A stretch of DNA of 64,000 nucleotides from JAGLOK01 sp963675575 (GCA_963675575.1 OY776378.1:930001-994000), one strand, 5' to 3'. Counted from the stretch's first letter, positions 26,176 to 35,141 are shown. The notes: generated by a model not told the origin, from the letters alone. Program-made: numbers and translations.

Positions 26176-26847
26176 ATGCTTAAAAAGCTCTTTATCATAT
26201 TGTTGGTAACAATAGCACTTATAATGTCCGGATGTGATGCTGACCAAGGACCGATTGTCATCAGTGTAGATAAAACACCTGTCAGAAGCGAATCTTCGCC
26301 TAAAGAGACACCAACCCCAAAAGCCACACCGACGCCAACCGAGAAGCTAACCCCTGAGCCCACAGTTAAAGAGGAGTCTTTCAAATATATTGAAGATTTA
26401 GAACTCGTGGAAGGTGAAAGCACACTTAATTTAGGGGAATGGAAGTTTGGAAGCCGTACAGTCCCGTTTACGATATCGGGCCAAATATACAATAAAGGCA
26501 TCGGAATGTATATAAAATCAAAAGATATAGACGATGAAAAAGGCTCTGTTGATTTTATTTGGGATTTGGACAAAAACTTTCACAGGATATCTTTTGATTT
26601 GGGATGTGAAGAGAATTCGCAATATGACGAAAAAGAAAAATACGGAACCTATCAAATCACAATACTTGCAGACGATACTGAGATATGGGACAGCAGCGAA
26701 AACGATTATAAATTTACAGCATTAGATCAGTCAATTGATATTCCCGAAGGCATTGAAACTCTTACCGTTCGTCTCACACAGACAAAAGGAATAAATGGGA
26801 CACTCAATGTAATAATGGGAAGCGTTAAAATATATTATTATAAATAA
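26176..26847 (+). CDS. Lipoprotein with an NPCBM-like carbohydrate-binding domain
   Basis: The 223-residue product has a lipoprotein signal (lipobox MSGC, cysteine near residue 19) and a Pro/Thr linker (TPTPKATPTPTEKLTPEPT), then a beta-sandwich domain from about residue 72. NKGIGMYIKSKDIDDEKGSV, ISFDLGCEEN and the closing VTVRLTQTKG-like strand fit the NPCBM/NEW2 galactose-binding-like fold, found in proteins that bind or process glycans. It is exported and membrane-tethered. It is monocistronic, with its own promoter and a shared terminator. GGAGCG precedes the start. Confidence 0.78.
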   Translation: MLKKLFIILLVTIALIMSGCDADQGPIVISVDKTPVRSESSPKETPTPKATPTPTEKLTPEPTVKEESFKYIEDLELVEGESTLNLGEWKFGSRTVPFTISGQIYNKGIGMYIKSKDIDDEKGSVDFIWDLDKNFHRISFDLGCEENSQYDEKEKYGTYQITILADDTEIWDSSENDYKFTALDQSIDIPEGIETLTVRLTQTKGINGTLNVIMGSVKIYYYK

Positions 26848-26879
26848 ATATTCAATTATTAATAAAAATTTTCTTATAA

Positions 26880-26912
26880 CAAAAGCGCATCTCATTTAAA
26901 AGATGCGCTTTA
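26880..26912. terminator. Hairpin between convergent lipoprotein genes
   Basis: AAAGCGCATCT pairs with AGATGCGCTTT around a CATTTAAA loop. The stem is perfect and has A and T tracts on both sides, but they are short. Confidence 0.7.
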
Positions 26913-26935
26913 AATATTATAAATAAATTTAATAT

Positions 26936-28378
26936 TTATCCGACCTGGACAAAATCATAATATAGCCCGCCGTAACTGTCCCAAAGGTGAAGTCCTTCTA
27001 TATCATAATGATAATCAAGGATAATATCATAACCGTTTATTGTTATATTGATTTTTCCTGTGGCATTGTCAATAGTCCAATACGAGCTTCCGGTATTGCC
27101 GTTTAGGGTATAATCACAGGATCCGTCCGAATATAACGAGAAAGACCAGTCGCTGACCGTATCATCATTTGTTTCCTGCATGTAATAATATCCTGTGAGC
27201 CAATATTTGCCCGACACTCTGTTATAATAAAAAACACTTCCATTATCCTGATGAAGTTCAAATACTTCGCCCCTGTGCACTATTTCATATGAATATTCAT
27301 TTTCCATTTCATCGGAAAATGAGAAAAGTCCATCTTCAAAGCTCCAATACATGAAATAGTTTTTGTCGGAACCGTCCCAATTGTTGACATAGCCGGTGCC
27401 ATCCGGCCAGATGGCTATTGTTTCGATATATCCTGTATCAGGCTCATAATATATCCAATCGCCGTAAGCGGTGAAGGAATACTCGGATGGATATACTCCG
27501 TAGTTTTCGCTCCAGTTGGCAAAGTACATGTTTAAATCGCTGTCTTGTTCTGAGAGATGAAGAATACCGTCGTCATAATAGGCAAGGTAGGATGTTGGAT
27601 CTCCATCGATATACATGTCGAACACACCGTTGGTTAAATCATATGTGAATTCAAAAAAGCCCCTGTCGTCACTTTCATAGTCATAATAATAGAATGTACC
27701 CGTATTATCATAATTAATAAACATAGTGGCTTCCGCGTTTGTTTCCATACCGTCGATATAAAGGCCGAACATTTCCCAAGAACCCGGCTCCAGATATGTA
27801 AGCTGAGTTTCCCCGGAAGTATCCACTGTTGGTGCGGGAGTTGGCTCGGGAGAGACAGCCGTCGAGCTAGTTTGGATTGGCTCTGGAGAAGTTGTGGCAG
27901 ATGGCGTCGGAGAGACGCTTTTTATAGCTTCTTCTTTTGTTTCTTTGGCAGAGATGTAAATTATGGATTCAAACAAGTCTTCAATATATTCTCCATCGGC
28001 TTCTTCAATCTTTATCTTAAATTCATATCCTTCAAAAATGCCGCTGGCATAGTACTCATCCTTCTCTTCGGATTCTTCAATGAGTCCTATTTCGTTTTCT
28101 TCAAAAAAATCACGATAGAAATCAATCACATCGTCAATATCGTCTTCGGTTCCTAAAGTTAAAATGATTTCATCAAAAAGCTTTCTGGATTCAAAAACGA
28201 TGGCTCCGTCGTATATTTCAAATACATCGTCCGGAAAATCTCGGTCATACTTAATTCCTTCCGTGTACTGTTCAGGAACCTTGTTGAACAAGCCTTGTAT
28301 CGTTTCGCACCCGGAAAACACAAGTGATACAATCATTATTGATGCAAATAGTGTGTAAGTTAAAATCTTTTTTTTCAT
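26936..28378 (-). CDS. Large lipoprotein of unknown function, paralogue B
   Basis: The 480-residue protein has a lipoprotein signal (lipobox FSGC), an N-terminal domain of about 130 residues (YTEGIKYDRDFPDDVFEIYDG to EYIEDLFESIIYISA), a Ser/Thr/Pro linker, and a C-terminal domain of about 280 residues very rich in Tyr, Asp and Trp that looks like repeated beta strands (FTAYGDWIYYEPDTGYIETI). It is clearly a tandem duplicate of the gene upstream; both N-terminal domains share FEGYEFKxKIxEAxGEYIEDLFE. The start has an AGGGGA ribosome site 17 bp after the stop of the first copy, so they form an operon. No enzyme motif is seen. Confidence 0.75.
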   Translation of the reverse strand: MKKKILTYTLFASIMIVSLVFSGCETIQGLFNKVPEQYTEGIKYDRDFPDDVFEIYDGAIVFESRKLFDEIILTLGTEDDIDDVIDFYRDFFEENEIGLIEESEEKDEYYASGIFEGYEFKIKIEEADGEYIEDLFESIIYISAKETKEEAIKSVSPTPSATTSPEPIQTSSTAVSPEPTPAPTVDTSGETQLTYLEPGSWEMFGLYIDGMETNAEATMFINYDNTGTFYYYDYESDDRGFFEFTYDLTNGVFDMYIDGDPTSYLAYYDDGILHLSEQDSDLNMYFANWSENYGVYPSEYSFTAYGDWIYYEPDTGYIETIAIWPDGTGYVNNWDGSDKNYFMYWSFEDGLFSFSDEMENEYSYEIVHRGEVFELHQDNGSVFYYNRVSGKYWLTGYYYMQETNDDTVSDWSFSLYSDGSCDYTLNGNTGSSYWTIDNATGKINITINGYDIILDYHYDIEGLHLWDSYGGLYYDFVQVG

Positions 28379-28395
28379 TTTTTTTCCCCTATTAT

Positions 28396-29847
28396 TTATT
28401 CTACCAGTAAAAACTCATAGTAATATCCTGTTTCGGAATCATACAGTTTAATGCCGTCTATAAAATGATGATAGTCAAATCCATAGTATTGGTCTGCCAA
28501 ATAGAAGTAGATCATGCCATCGTAATAGTCTATATACCAGTACGCCTGATCGTCTTCGTAATCTGTATTTGTACCTTTCATTTGCAAATGTGCTGTATAG
28601 TCTTGACGCAAATCAAGTATCCAGCTTGAAAGACCGGGCTCATTTGTATACGAAAGCTCATATGATCCCAAAATCAAATTAAGATCTGTACGGTTATAGA
28701 AAAAAGTATCCAAATCATATTGACTGGTGTATTCCAATATATTATGCTTTTGGGTCAAAGTGAATGAATCAATTTCATAGTCCCATTCATCAGTTGTTGT
28801 AATGATGCCGTTATTGTTTTCCCATGTAAAGAACAAATCCTGAAAGTCGCCGTCTAAATTGTAGATATATCCTGTGCCGTCATGCCAGAAGGATATAGTT
28901 CCCATAAATCCGTCGGATGAATTATAAAACAACCAATCTCCGTAGGCTGAAAAGCTTGTGGATTGGTATGTTTCACCATAATTATATAGAAGAAAGTCTT
29001 TGCTGAAATCATATGCATTTACAAGGTGCAGAGATCCATAATCGTAGTATGAGAAATACTTCCATACGTTGCCATCTGAAAAATAAAAAGTTAAGAGACC
29101 GTCTTCAATCGTATAAGTGAAATCATCCCACCAACGTTCTCCGTAAATGTAGTCGTAGTAGTACATTGTTCCGGTGGATGCGTCGTTTATGTAAATCGTC
29201 CAGTCCAACAAAATGTTTGAGCTGCACCAATAGGCTTCGTAGACCCAAGAGCCGGCATCCAATACAGTTAATTTTGTTTCTTCCTGGTCGTTGGTTGGCC
29301 TTTCGAGCGAATCGGTGGCCTTCGGAGCAAGTGTGGGAGCAATTGTCGTTTCCGGCTCTGAAGAAGGCGCGCCACTGATAGCTATATCTGTTCGTTCACC
29401 TTCTTTTATCTCCCGAGTTGAAAGTGTAATGACGTTTTCAAACAAGTCTTCGATATATTCGCCTTCGGCTTCCGCGATTTTCATTTTGAACTCATAGCCT
29501 TCAAAAATACCTCTGGCGTAATATTCATCTCTGCTTTCTTCCTCTTCCAAAAGATCTATCTCGTTATCTTTGAAAAATTCCTTGTAAAAGTCCGCAATGT
29601 CCTCAAAATCGTCCATGCTACCGCACAAAAGCACCACCTCGGTGAAAGCACTAAATTCATCGAATACAATTGCATCGTCATAGATTTCGAGTATATCGTC
29701 TTCGTAGTCTTTTCTGTATTTTATGCCTTCGGAGAAGTTTTCTGGAGTATTGTCTATTAGGTTTTTTATTGCCGAACATCCTAAAAAAAGTGATGAAGAC
29801 AATAAAGCCAAAGAAAGGGAAAATAAAATAAACGTTCTTTTTTTCAC
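28396..29847 (-). CDS. Large lipoprotein of unknown function, paralogue A
   Basis: This 483-residue lipoprotein (lipobox FLGC) has the same three-part plan as its downstream neighbour: an N-terminal acidic domain (EIYDDAIVFDEFSAF, FEGYEFKMKIAEAEGEYIE), a Ser/Thr/Pro linker near residues 150-190, and a Tyr/Trp/Asp-rich beta domain ending YYYEFLLVE. Translation starts at a GTG at 29847, with GGAGAG seven bases before it. The two copies have diverged considerably, so the duplication is not recent. It is exported and lipid-anchored; ligand and function are unknown. Confidence 0.75.
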   Translation of the reverse strand: MKKRTFILFSLSLALLSSSLFLGCSAIKNLIDNTPENFSEGIKYRKDYEDDILEIYDDAIVFDEFSAFTEVVLLCGSMDDFEDIADFYKEFFKDNEIDLLEEEESRDEYYARGIFEGYEFKMKIAEAEGEYIEDLFENVITLSTREIKEGERTDIAISGAPSSEPETTIAPTLAPKATDSLERPTNDQEETKLTVLDAGSWVYEAYWCSSNILLDWTIYINDASTGTMYYYDYIYGERWWDDFTYTIEDGLLTFYFSDGNVWKYFSYYDYGSLHLVNAYDFSKDFLLYNYGETYQSTSFSAYGDWLFYNSSDGFMGTISFWHDGTGYIYNLDGDFQDLFFTWENNNGIITTTDEWDYEIDSFTLTQKHNILEYTSQYDLDTFFYNRTDLNLILGSYELSYTNEPGLSSWILDLRQDYTAHLQMKGTNTDYEDDQAYWYIDYYDGMIYFYLADQYYGFDYHHFIDGIKLYDSETGYYYEFLLVE

Positions 29848-30134
29848 AGCAATCTCTCCAATCTTATTTATATAAATTATATTCCTTATGCAAAACTAAG
29901 TCAAAATATTTGAATAGGTTTTAACTGATTTAGCACATTTTTTTGTGTTGAAACAGTTCACACTAAAAAACTTGACTAAAATAGTAGAATATGATAAAAT
30001 ATAAACGTAAAAGACTTGTAAATGTTTCGTTAAAAAATGCATATAGACTTGATTGTTCTATTTTTTGTGTTAAGGTAATATTACAATAATGTTAACCTAC
30101 TGTTGCGACGAAAGAATCGAAAGGGATTATTAAT
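29848..30134. promoter_or_regulatory. Divergent intergenic region with a plus-strand promoter
   Basis: Plus strand: TTGACT (29972-29977), a 17-bp spacer and TAAAAT (29995-30000) would drive the secreted-protein gene with a leader of about 128 bases. Upstream of it, roughly 29925-29961, AACTGATTTAGCACA and TGTGTTGAAACAGTT form an imperfect inverted repeat around a T-run that could be an operator for either gene. No RNA gene or riboswitch is recognised. Confidence 0.55.
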
Positions 30135-31238
30135 ATGAAATTTCTAAAAAGAATTGCTGTTTTAACTATGGCATTAGCGGTTTTGGTTCCCGGTATAGCT
30201 TTTGCCGCGGATACGGCGGAAACAGCCGACTATGAAAAAATCGAAAATGTAAAGATAACTATAGGTTATGATTCATTTTTCTATAATGCTAAAATCTTTT
30301 TTGAGAAAATCCGAATTACAAACGCGTTTACTCAGGCAGGCAAAGCCAATGTTGCGGGAATATTTGCCAAAAGACGTATGGCGGAAGCGCATTTGATGAT
30401 TGAAAAAGGCGATATTGTGTCCGCTAAACAATTGATTCAATCTGGCGTGGACTATATTTCTATCGCTACCGAACACGTTTCTGATGCGGTGCTGGCCAAA
30501 GATAACGGAAGATCCAGACTGGTTCTTTCAAATGTATCGCAAATTCAGTCGGATACTTTAAGATATCTAAAAGAGTTTCAGGAAAATAATCCGCATTCCT
30601 TTTTTGACCCTGAACAAATGATAACAGAGCTAAAGGAAGATATCATTGATGCGATGGTTTTGTGGACTTACCTGTCATACAAAGAAAATTTCTTGGACAA
30701 TGTCGAAATAAGACAAAACGCGCAGACAGCTTTAGAAAACGCGCAGAACACTGATGGCGAATTTAATCTGGATGCTATTACATCTGCAACGCTTAATCAA
30801 TTAGATGAATTTGGGATTGATTTAACGCAAGGTGAAATTGACACAATCACAAGCGCTACATACGACTTAATGTTGGAAGGAGAGCTACCTCCAGTCGAGG
30901 GCACAGACGCTGTGACATCACCGACGATTGCTTTGGATGCGGGTTCAACGGGCACAACAGGCACAACAATTACCGGCGAGCCAACAACGGCAGGCGGAGT
31001 CGATACCACATCTTCAGCCACTAAAACAACTTCCGGCGGAACAACGACTTCCGGCGGAGTAGTCGATGCCACATCTTCGGCCACGACAACAACTTCCGGC
31101 GGTACGACAACTTCCGGAGGCTCAACAGTCACACAAGCTACCACTTCATATGAAGATGACGAGCGTGATGAACATGAAGATGAATACGAAGATGACGATC
31201 ACGAAGATGAACACGAAGATGAAGAAGACGATGATTGA
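30135..31238 (+). CDS. Secreted protein with a helical domain, Thr/Gly repeats and an acidic His-containing tail
   Basis: The 367-residue protein has a clear signal peptide (cut after AFA near residue 24). Residues 30-210 are helical and resemble the DUF5667-type domain (NAKIFFEKIRITNAFTQAG, AKRRMAEAHLMIEKGD). Residues 250-335 are a low-complexity Thr/Ser/Gly linker containing two 21-residue repeats, and the last 30 residues are almost entirely Asp, Glu and His. There is no membrane anchor or sortase motif. The tail could bind cations; that is inference from composition. AAAGGGA precedes the start and a T-tailed hairpin follows the stop. Confidence 0.72.
   Translation: MKFLKRIAVLTMALAVLVPGIAFAADTAETADYEKIENVKITIGYDSFFYNAKIFFEKIRITNAFTQAGKANVAGIFAKRRMAEAHLMIEKGDIVSAKQLIQSGVDYISIATEHVSDAVLAKDNGRSRLVLSNVSQIQSDTLRYLKEFQENNPHSFFDPEQMITELKEDIIDAMVLWTYLSYKENFLDNVEIRQNAQTALENAQNTDGEFNLDAITSATLNQLDEFGIDLTQGEIDTITSATYDLMLEGELPPVEGTDAVTSPTIALDAGSTGTTGTTITGEPTTAGGVDTTSSATKTTSGGTTTSGGVVDATSSATTTTSGGTTTSGGSTVTQATTSYEDDERDEHEDEYEDDDHEDEHEDEEDDD
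31002..31127 (+). repeat. Two tandem 63-bp coding repeats
   Basis: Copy 1 (31002-31064) encodes DTTSSATKTTSGGTTTSGG plus VV. Copy 2 (31065-31127) encodes DATSSATTTTSGGTTTSGG plus ST. The DNA copies are similar but not identical, so a duplication was followed by drift. Repeat number could vary between strains. Confidence 0.8.
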
Positions 31239-31271
31239 TAAATTGTACTTGTTCTAATAAAATGTATAACC

Positions 31272-31299
31272 ACCCCTTCTGAGATATGGAGGGGTTTTT
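31272..31299 (+). terminator. Intrinsic terminator after the secreted-protein gene
   Basis: ACCCCTTC pairs with GGAGGGGT (one G-U pair) around an eight-base loop, followed by TTTTTC. Confidence 0.75.
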
Positions 31300-31317
31300 C
31301 ATATTTATTTTATAATA

Positions 31318-31350
31318 TGACATACAAGTGTCACATTGTAGGTATATAAT
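31318..31350 (+). promoter_or_regulatory. Promoter region with an inverted repeat before the GyrI-like gene
   Basis: TGACA and TGTCA form an inverted repeat spaced by six bases (31318-31333), upstream of a TATAAT at 31345-31350. A good -35 at normal spacing is not apparent, so activation by a regulator bound at the repeat is possible. Confidence 0.4.
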
Positions 31351-31371
31351 TTAAAAAATGGAGGTAATAAC

Positions 31372-32004
31372 ATGGAACAGCAAAAGCACGAATGGCGAAA
31401 ACAAGAAAAAGAAATATATCTTCCGAAGACAAAACCTGTAATTATTGATATCCCTAAATTTAAATATTTCTCTATAAAAGGCGAGGGAAATCCAAACGGA
31501 GATGTGTTCCAAGAATGTGTTGAGGCGCTTTACTCCTTGTCTTACGGAGTTAAAATGTCATATAAAAAGGGCATGGAGCCAAAAGACTATTTCCAGTATA
31601 CGGTGTATCCGCTGGAAGGAGTTTGGGATTTAAACGATGCAGCAAAGAAGGTGTTTGACAAGGGGTGGAGCAAGGATGATCTGGTGTATAATGTTATGAT
31701 ACGCCAGCCTGATTTTGTGACCCAGGAATTTTTTAATGCAATATTGGAGCAGACAAAAGCTAAAAAACCGAATAGTAAACTGGATGAAGTTCAGCTTTTG
31801 GAAATCACCGAAGGCAAGTGCTGCCAGATGCTGCACATCGGAAGCTACGATGACGAACCTGCAAGCTTTGAAAAGATGGAGGCGTTTTGCAAAGAGCAGG
31901 GGTTTGAGCGCGCATCGAAAACGCACAGAGAAATATATTTGTCAGATCCAAGAAGAACCGAGGCGGATAAGCTTAAAACTGCGCTCAGGTTCATGGTGAA
32001 ATAA
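31372..32004 (+). CDS. GyrI-like small-molecule-binding domain protein
   Basis: The 210-residue protein belongs to the GyrI-like/SHS2 superfamily: KPVIIDIPKFKYFSIKGEG as the first strand, then FQECVEALYSLSYGVKMSY and the closing CCQMLHIGSYDDEPASFEKM. These domains bind hydrophobic small molecules and in several studied cases hydrolyse toxic compounds or act as effector domains. There is no DNA-binding domain here, so it is a stand-alone version. TGGAGGT precedes the start. An operator-like inverted repeat upstream suggests inducible expression. Confidence 0.85.
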   Translation: MEQQKHEWRKQEKEIYLPKTKPVIIDIPKFKYFSIKGEGNPNGDVFQECVEALYSLSYGVKMSYKKGMEPKDYFQYTVYPLEGVWDLNDAAKKVFDKGWSKDDLVYNVMIRQPDFVTQEFFNAILEQTKAKKPNSKLDEVQLLEITEGKCCQMLHIGSYDDEPASFEKMEAFCKEQGFERASKTHREIYLSDPRRTEADKLKTALRFMVK

Positions 32005-32012
32005 TAGCTTGA

Positions 32013-32041
32013 TGGTCATTTAAATGCGGGTATAGTATAAT
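32013..32041 (+). promoter_or_regulatory. Probable promoter of the large GNAT-type gene
   Basis: TGGTCA (32013-32018), a 17-bp spacer and TATAAT (32036-32041). Confidence 0.5.
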
Positions 32042-32079
32042 TATTTAATATATCTAAGACGCTATAAAGGAATTATGCT

Positions 32080-33195
32080 ATGCAAGTTATAAAAGTTCAA
32101 TCAAAAAAAGATATGAAAAGCTTTGTCGCGCTCCCCAAATTTATATATGCGGACAGCGATTTTTATGTGCCGCCAATTTGGCTGGATGAAAAGGGCGCGT
32201 ACAAAAAGAAGAACAATCCGATTTTGCAAAACTCGGATTTTGAGCTGTTCCTTTTAGTTGATGATAACGGCAATCCTATCGGAAGAACGATTGCATATAT
32301 AGACTTTAACCACAATAATTTTTATAAAGTGGATATGGGTTTTTTCGGTGCGTTTGAGTGCGTTGACGATAAAGCGGCTGCTGATATGCTTATAGACAGC
32401 GCTGAAAAATATCTAAAAGACAAAGGAATGAGCATGGTGCGCGGACCTATAAACCCAGTGGCTGAAAGCTGGGGATTTGTATTTAAAAGTTATGACAGTG
32501 CGCCTGTATATATGTCGCCGTGGAATCCGGAATATTACCATAGCTTTTTCACCGAAAGAGGGTACTCAAAAGCAAAGGATTTATTGGTGTATGAAATCGA
32601 TGTCGAAAAGGGATATGAACTGCCTCAGAGATATAAAGATTTCAGCGAAAAGTTTTTCAAGCGCTTTCCGGACATAAAAATCAGGCGTCTTGACATGAAA
32701 AATATCAAAGCCGACGCAAAAGCTATCTGGGAGATAAGCAACACCGCGCTTGCGGACAATTGGGGATTTGTCCCGCTGGAACTTCCAGTAATGGAAGATA
32801 TGCTTAAAAAACTTAAGCTTATTGTTGATCCTGACGCTGTTTGGATTGTGGAAGACTGCGGAAAAGCGGTGGGTTTTTGCTTGGGATTCCCCGACATCAA
32901 CGTGATCTTAAAGCAGATTGATGGCAAGCTATTGCCTTTTGGATGGGTTAAGCTTCTCTTGGGAGTGAAAAAACTGCGTGATTACAGATTGTTCGGGCTT
33001 GCTGTCGACCCGAGATGGCAGGGTATGGCTTTGGACGCGCTCATGTATATTAATTTGCACAATCATCTGACTTATAAAAAAGTCCGAATGGAAGCCAATT
33101 ATATTCTGGAAGATAATCATAGAATTAAAAACGCGCTTGAAAAGCTTGGGATGAAGCATATCAAAACATACCGTATATATGAGAAAGAACTTTAA
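32080..33195 (+). CDS. GNAT-superfamily protein (large, YghO-like)
   Basis: The 371-residue protein is longer than a single GNAT domain. Typical segments for this little-studied family are FVALPKFIYADSDFYVPP near the start, MVRGPINPVAESWGFVF in the middle, and a C-terminal acetyltransferase-like half with LFGLAVDPRWQGMALDALMY as the acetyl-CoA-binding strand-loop. The substrate is unknown. It has an AAAGGA ribosome site and its own promoter, and precedes the cyclase-family gene by 60 bp. Confidence 0.78.
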   Translation: MQVIKVQSKKDMKSFVALPKFIYADSDFYVPPIWLDEKGAYKKKNNPILQNSDFELFLLVDDNGNPIGRTIAYIDFNHNNFYKVDMGFFGAFECVDDKAAADMLIDSAEKYLKDKGMSMVRGPINPVAESWGFVFKSYDSAPVYMSPWNPEYYHSFFTERGYSKAKDLLVYEIDVEKGYELPQRYKDFSEKFFKRFPDIKIRRLDMKNIKADAKAIWEISNTALADNWGFVPLELPVMEDMLKKLKLIVDPDAVWIVEDCGKAVGFCLGFPDINVILKQIDGKLLPFGWVKLLLGVKKLRDYRLFGLAVDPRWQGMALDALMYINLHNHLTYKKVRMEANYILEDNHRIKNALEKLGMKHIKTYRIYEKEL

Positions 33196-33254
33196 ATTTA
33201 AGTTTTTTTAAAATTTAAGATGATATAAAATCGCCAATTGAAGAGGGTGAGCCT

Positions 33255-33887
33255 ATGAAGATAAAAAAAATATATGATATCTCAAGAAATATCGCGGAAG
33301 ATACAACGGTTTGGCCGGGAGATCCTGCGACATTAATAAAAAAGATTTATTCTTTTGAAAACGGCGATGGAGTCAATGCTGGCGCCATAAAAATGGGGAT
33401 GCATACGGGAACGCATGTTGATGCTCCGCTGCACTATATTAAGAATGGGAAAAGCGTGGATGAGCTTGACTTATCATATTTTGTCGGATGCGCAAAAGTG
33501 TTTGACACATATTTGGAATTGATTTCACTTGAGTATGTTAGAGGGCTTGATATAGAAAAGGGCGATATTATTTTGTTTAAAACATCAAATTCTAAAATAT
33601 CCGACAATGAGCAGTTTCGTGAAGATTATGTTGCGCTAAGCTTCGAGGCAGCTGAGTTTCTCGCGGAAAAGAAAGTTAAAACTATAGGCATAGATTATCT
33701 TTCAATCGAGTCCTATTCAGACAAAAACGGAGCTGTACACAAGTTATTGCTGGAAAAAGAAATAGCTCTGATTGAAAGCTTGAATTTAAAAGATGTGAAG
33801 GAGGGAAGATATTTTCTTTCCTGCCTCCCATTAAAAATACGCGGAGCCGAAGCGTCGCCGGTCCGCGCTGTTTTGATTGAGATGTAA
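33255..33887 (+). CDS. Cyclase family protein (kynurenine formamidase-like metal hydrolase)
   Basis: The 210-residue protein has the family metal site GMHTGTHVDAPLHYIKNG (HxGTHxDxPxH) and the opening YDISRNIAEDTTVWPGDP. Members hydrolyse N-formylkynurenine, isatin or other amides, and many are of unknown use. No tryptophan-catabolism genes are nearby, so kynurenine formamidase should not be assumed. GAGGGTGA precedes the ATG. Confidence 0.85.
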   Translation: MKIKKIYDISRNIAEDTTVWPGDPATLIKKIYSFENGDGVNAGAIKMGMHTGTHVDAPLHYIKNGKSVDELDLSYFVGCAKVFDTYLELISLEYVRGLDIEKGDIILFKTSNSKISDNEQFREDYVALSFEAAEFLAEKKVKTIGIDYLSIESYSDKNGAVHKLLLEKEIALIESLNLKDVKEGRYFLSCLPLKIRGAEASPVRAVLIEM

Positions 33888-33943
33888 ATAAAATTATATA
33901 AAGGCGGTTTCCTGTTGCGCTTTTTTAGGAATCGTAAGACACT

Positions 33944-33967
33944 CATCGAAAACTTTTGTTTTCGGTG
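33944..33967. terminator. Hairpin between convergent cyclase and VOC genes
   Basis: CATCGAAAAC pairs with GTTTTCGGTG around TTTT, with one G-U pair. No long T-run follows in either direction, so termination strength is doubtful. Confidence 0.4.
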
Positions 33968-33980
33968 AAAAACGGATGTG

Positions 33981-34355
33981 TCATCCTCGAATAGGCAAAA
34001 ACTCCAGCCAATATCCATCGGGATCCAAAATGAAGTGGTAATTGTTGTTTCCGGTGTCGTAGTTTATTAATCCTTTTTCCTGATGCTCTTTTTTGAGAGC
34101 GTCATAGTCTTGTACATAAAAAGCAATATGGAATTCCTCTTCGCCTAAATCGTATGCTTGAGGATGGTCTTTAAGCCAAGTGATTTCCAACACGCAGTCA
34201 GTATCAAATTCATCTTTCAAATATACTATTATAAAAGAACCATCCGGCGCTTCGCGTCGTCTTACTTCCTTCATGTTGAGATGTTCTTTGTAAAATTTCA
34301 AAGAAGCGTCCAAGTCTTTTACGTTCAAATTAAAATGTCCCAATTTAAATTTCAT
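33981..34355 (-). CDS. VOC family protein (glyoxalase I-like)
   Basis: The 124-residue protein carries two beta-alpha-beta-beta-beta units of the vicinal oxygen chelate fold. FNLNVKDLDASLKFYKEHLNM is the first, and HIAFYVQDYDALKKEHQEKG then FILDPDGYWLEFLP the second. Family members include lactoylglutathione lyase. Metal ligands are visible as H8, E60-type and E119-type residues, but the substrate cannot be assigned. GGAGAT precedes the start. It lies 30 bp after the MBL-fold gene. Confidence 0.82.
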   Translation of the reverse strand: MKFKLGHFNLNVKDLDASLKFYKEHLNMKEVRRREAPDGSFIIVYLKDEFDTDCVLEITWLKDHPQAYDLGEEEFHIAFYVQDYDALKKEHQEKGLINYDTGNNNYHFILDPDGYWLEFLPIRG

Positions 34356-34385
34356 AATATATCTCCATTTTTAAAAATATTTTTT

Positions 34386-35081
34386 TCATATGTTGATAAT
34401 GAATTCTTCTCCTGCTTCCTGCGGAGCATGGATAATTGTATCACCTGAATATTTGTTTTTAAAGTCTTTTGCCGCTTTTGTTTTTGTTCCGAAATGCATT
34501 GGGAAAAAGTGCGTGACGTTAAACCTTTCAAGAAATATTTGCGCGCCCTCGTCATAGTCCTTTTGCATGCGAGGATCGACTGGGAAAAAGGCAATATCAA
34601 AGTCTTCAAACTGAAGGGCGATTTTGTTGATTTCTGTTTCAAACATGTCATATGCTTCTTTTATCTCCGCTTCAGTAGACTCTTTTTTCCAAGACCAAAG
34701 GTTTAAATCACCCGCGTGAAATATTGTTATTCCTTCGCACATAATAGCGAAAGACGCGCCGATATCGGTGGAACCGAAAGCGAAAACTTCTATATCTTTT
34801 TCTTTGCGAATGTCTCCAGGCTTCATATGCACGGCGTTGCTGTGCATAGCTTTGATGTCGTCGGACAAATAAAACCTTACACTCGGATTCTTATCGGCCA
34901 ATGTGAAAATCTTTTTGTTGAAATGATCACTGTGCGAATGGCTCGCAAAAACAGTTGGATATTTGAAGGCGTTTATTTCGCTTCCCGGAAATCTGCCAAA
35001 AAAATAGTCGAACAAAAGAAAGTGCTTTTGGAGAGAAGCCGAGTATCCGCTGTTGCCGATGTATCTTATGTCTATCTGCAT
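34386..35081 (-). CDS. MBL-fold metallo-hydrolase
   Basis: The 231-residue protein shows the metallo-beta-lactamase motif ASHSHSDHFN (HxHxDH), the AGDLNLW aspartate after the fourth motif, and FFPMHFGT near the C-terminus. It resembles the UlaG-like/L-ascorbate-6-phosphate-lactonase branch, but substrate identity is unknown. The start at 35081 has an AAGGCGG site; a longer frame to 35120 would run into the divergent promoter. It is probably cotranscribed with the VOC gene. Confidence 0.83.
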   Translation of the reverse strand: MQIDIRYIGNSGYSASLQKHFLLFDYFFGRFPGSEINAFKYPTVFASHSHSDHFNKKIFTLADKNPSVRFYLSDDIKAMHSNAVHMKPGDIRKEKDIEVFAFGSTDIGASFAIMCEGITIFHAGDLNLWSWKKESTEAEIKEAYDMFETEINKIALQFEDFDIAFFPVDPRMQKDYDEGAQIFLERFNVTHFFPMHFGTKTKAAKDFKNKYSGDTIIHAPQEAGEEFIINI

Positions 35082-35104
35082 AAAAACCGCCTTAAAAAGT
35101 CTTC

Positions 35105-35141
35105 TTGTTTTGGAGTGCATTGATGCTATATAATTATACCA
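35105..35141 (+). promoter_or_regulatory. Promoter with -10 box six bases before the helicase start codon
   Basis: TTGTTT (35105-35110), an 18-bp spacer and TATAAT (35129-35134), followed by six bases and the ATG at 35141. There is no Shine-Dalgarno sequence, so the transcript is predicted to be leaderless. Confidence 0.65.

Noticed and set aside
30797..31144. A Val/Pro-rich repetitive frame on the minus strand
   Set aside because: It mirrors the Thr/Gly repeat region of the secreted protein and shows no independent coding features.
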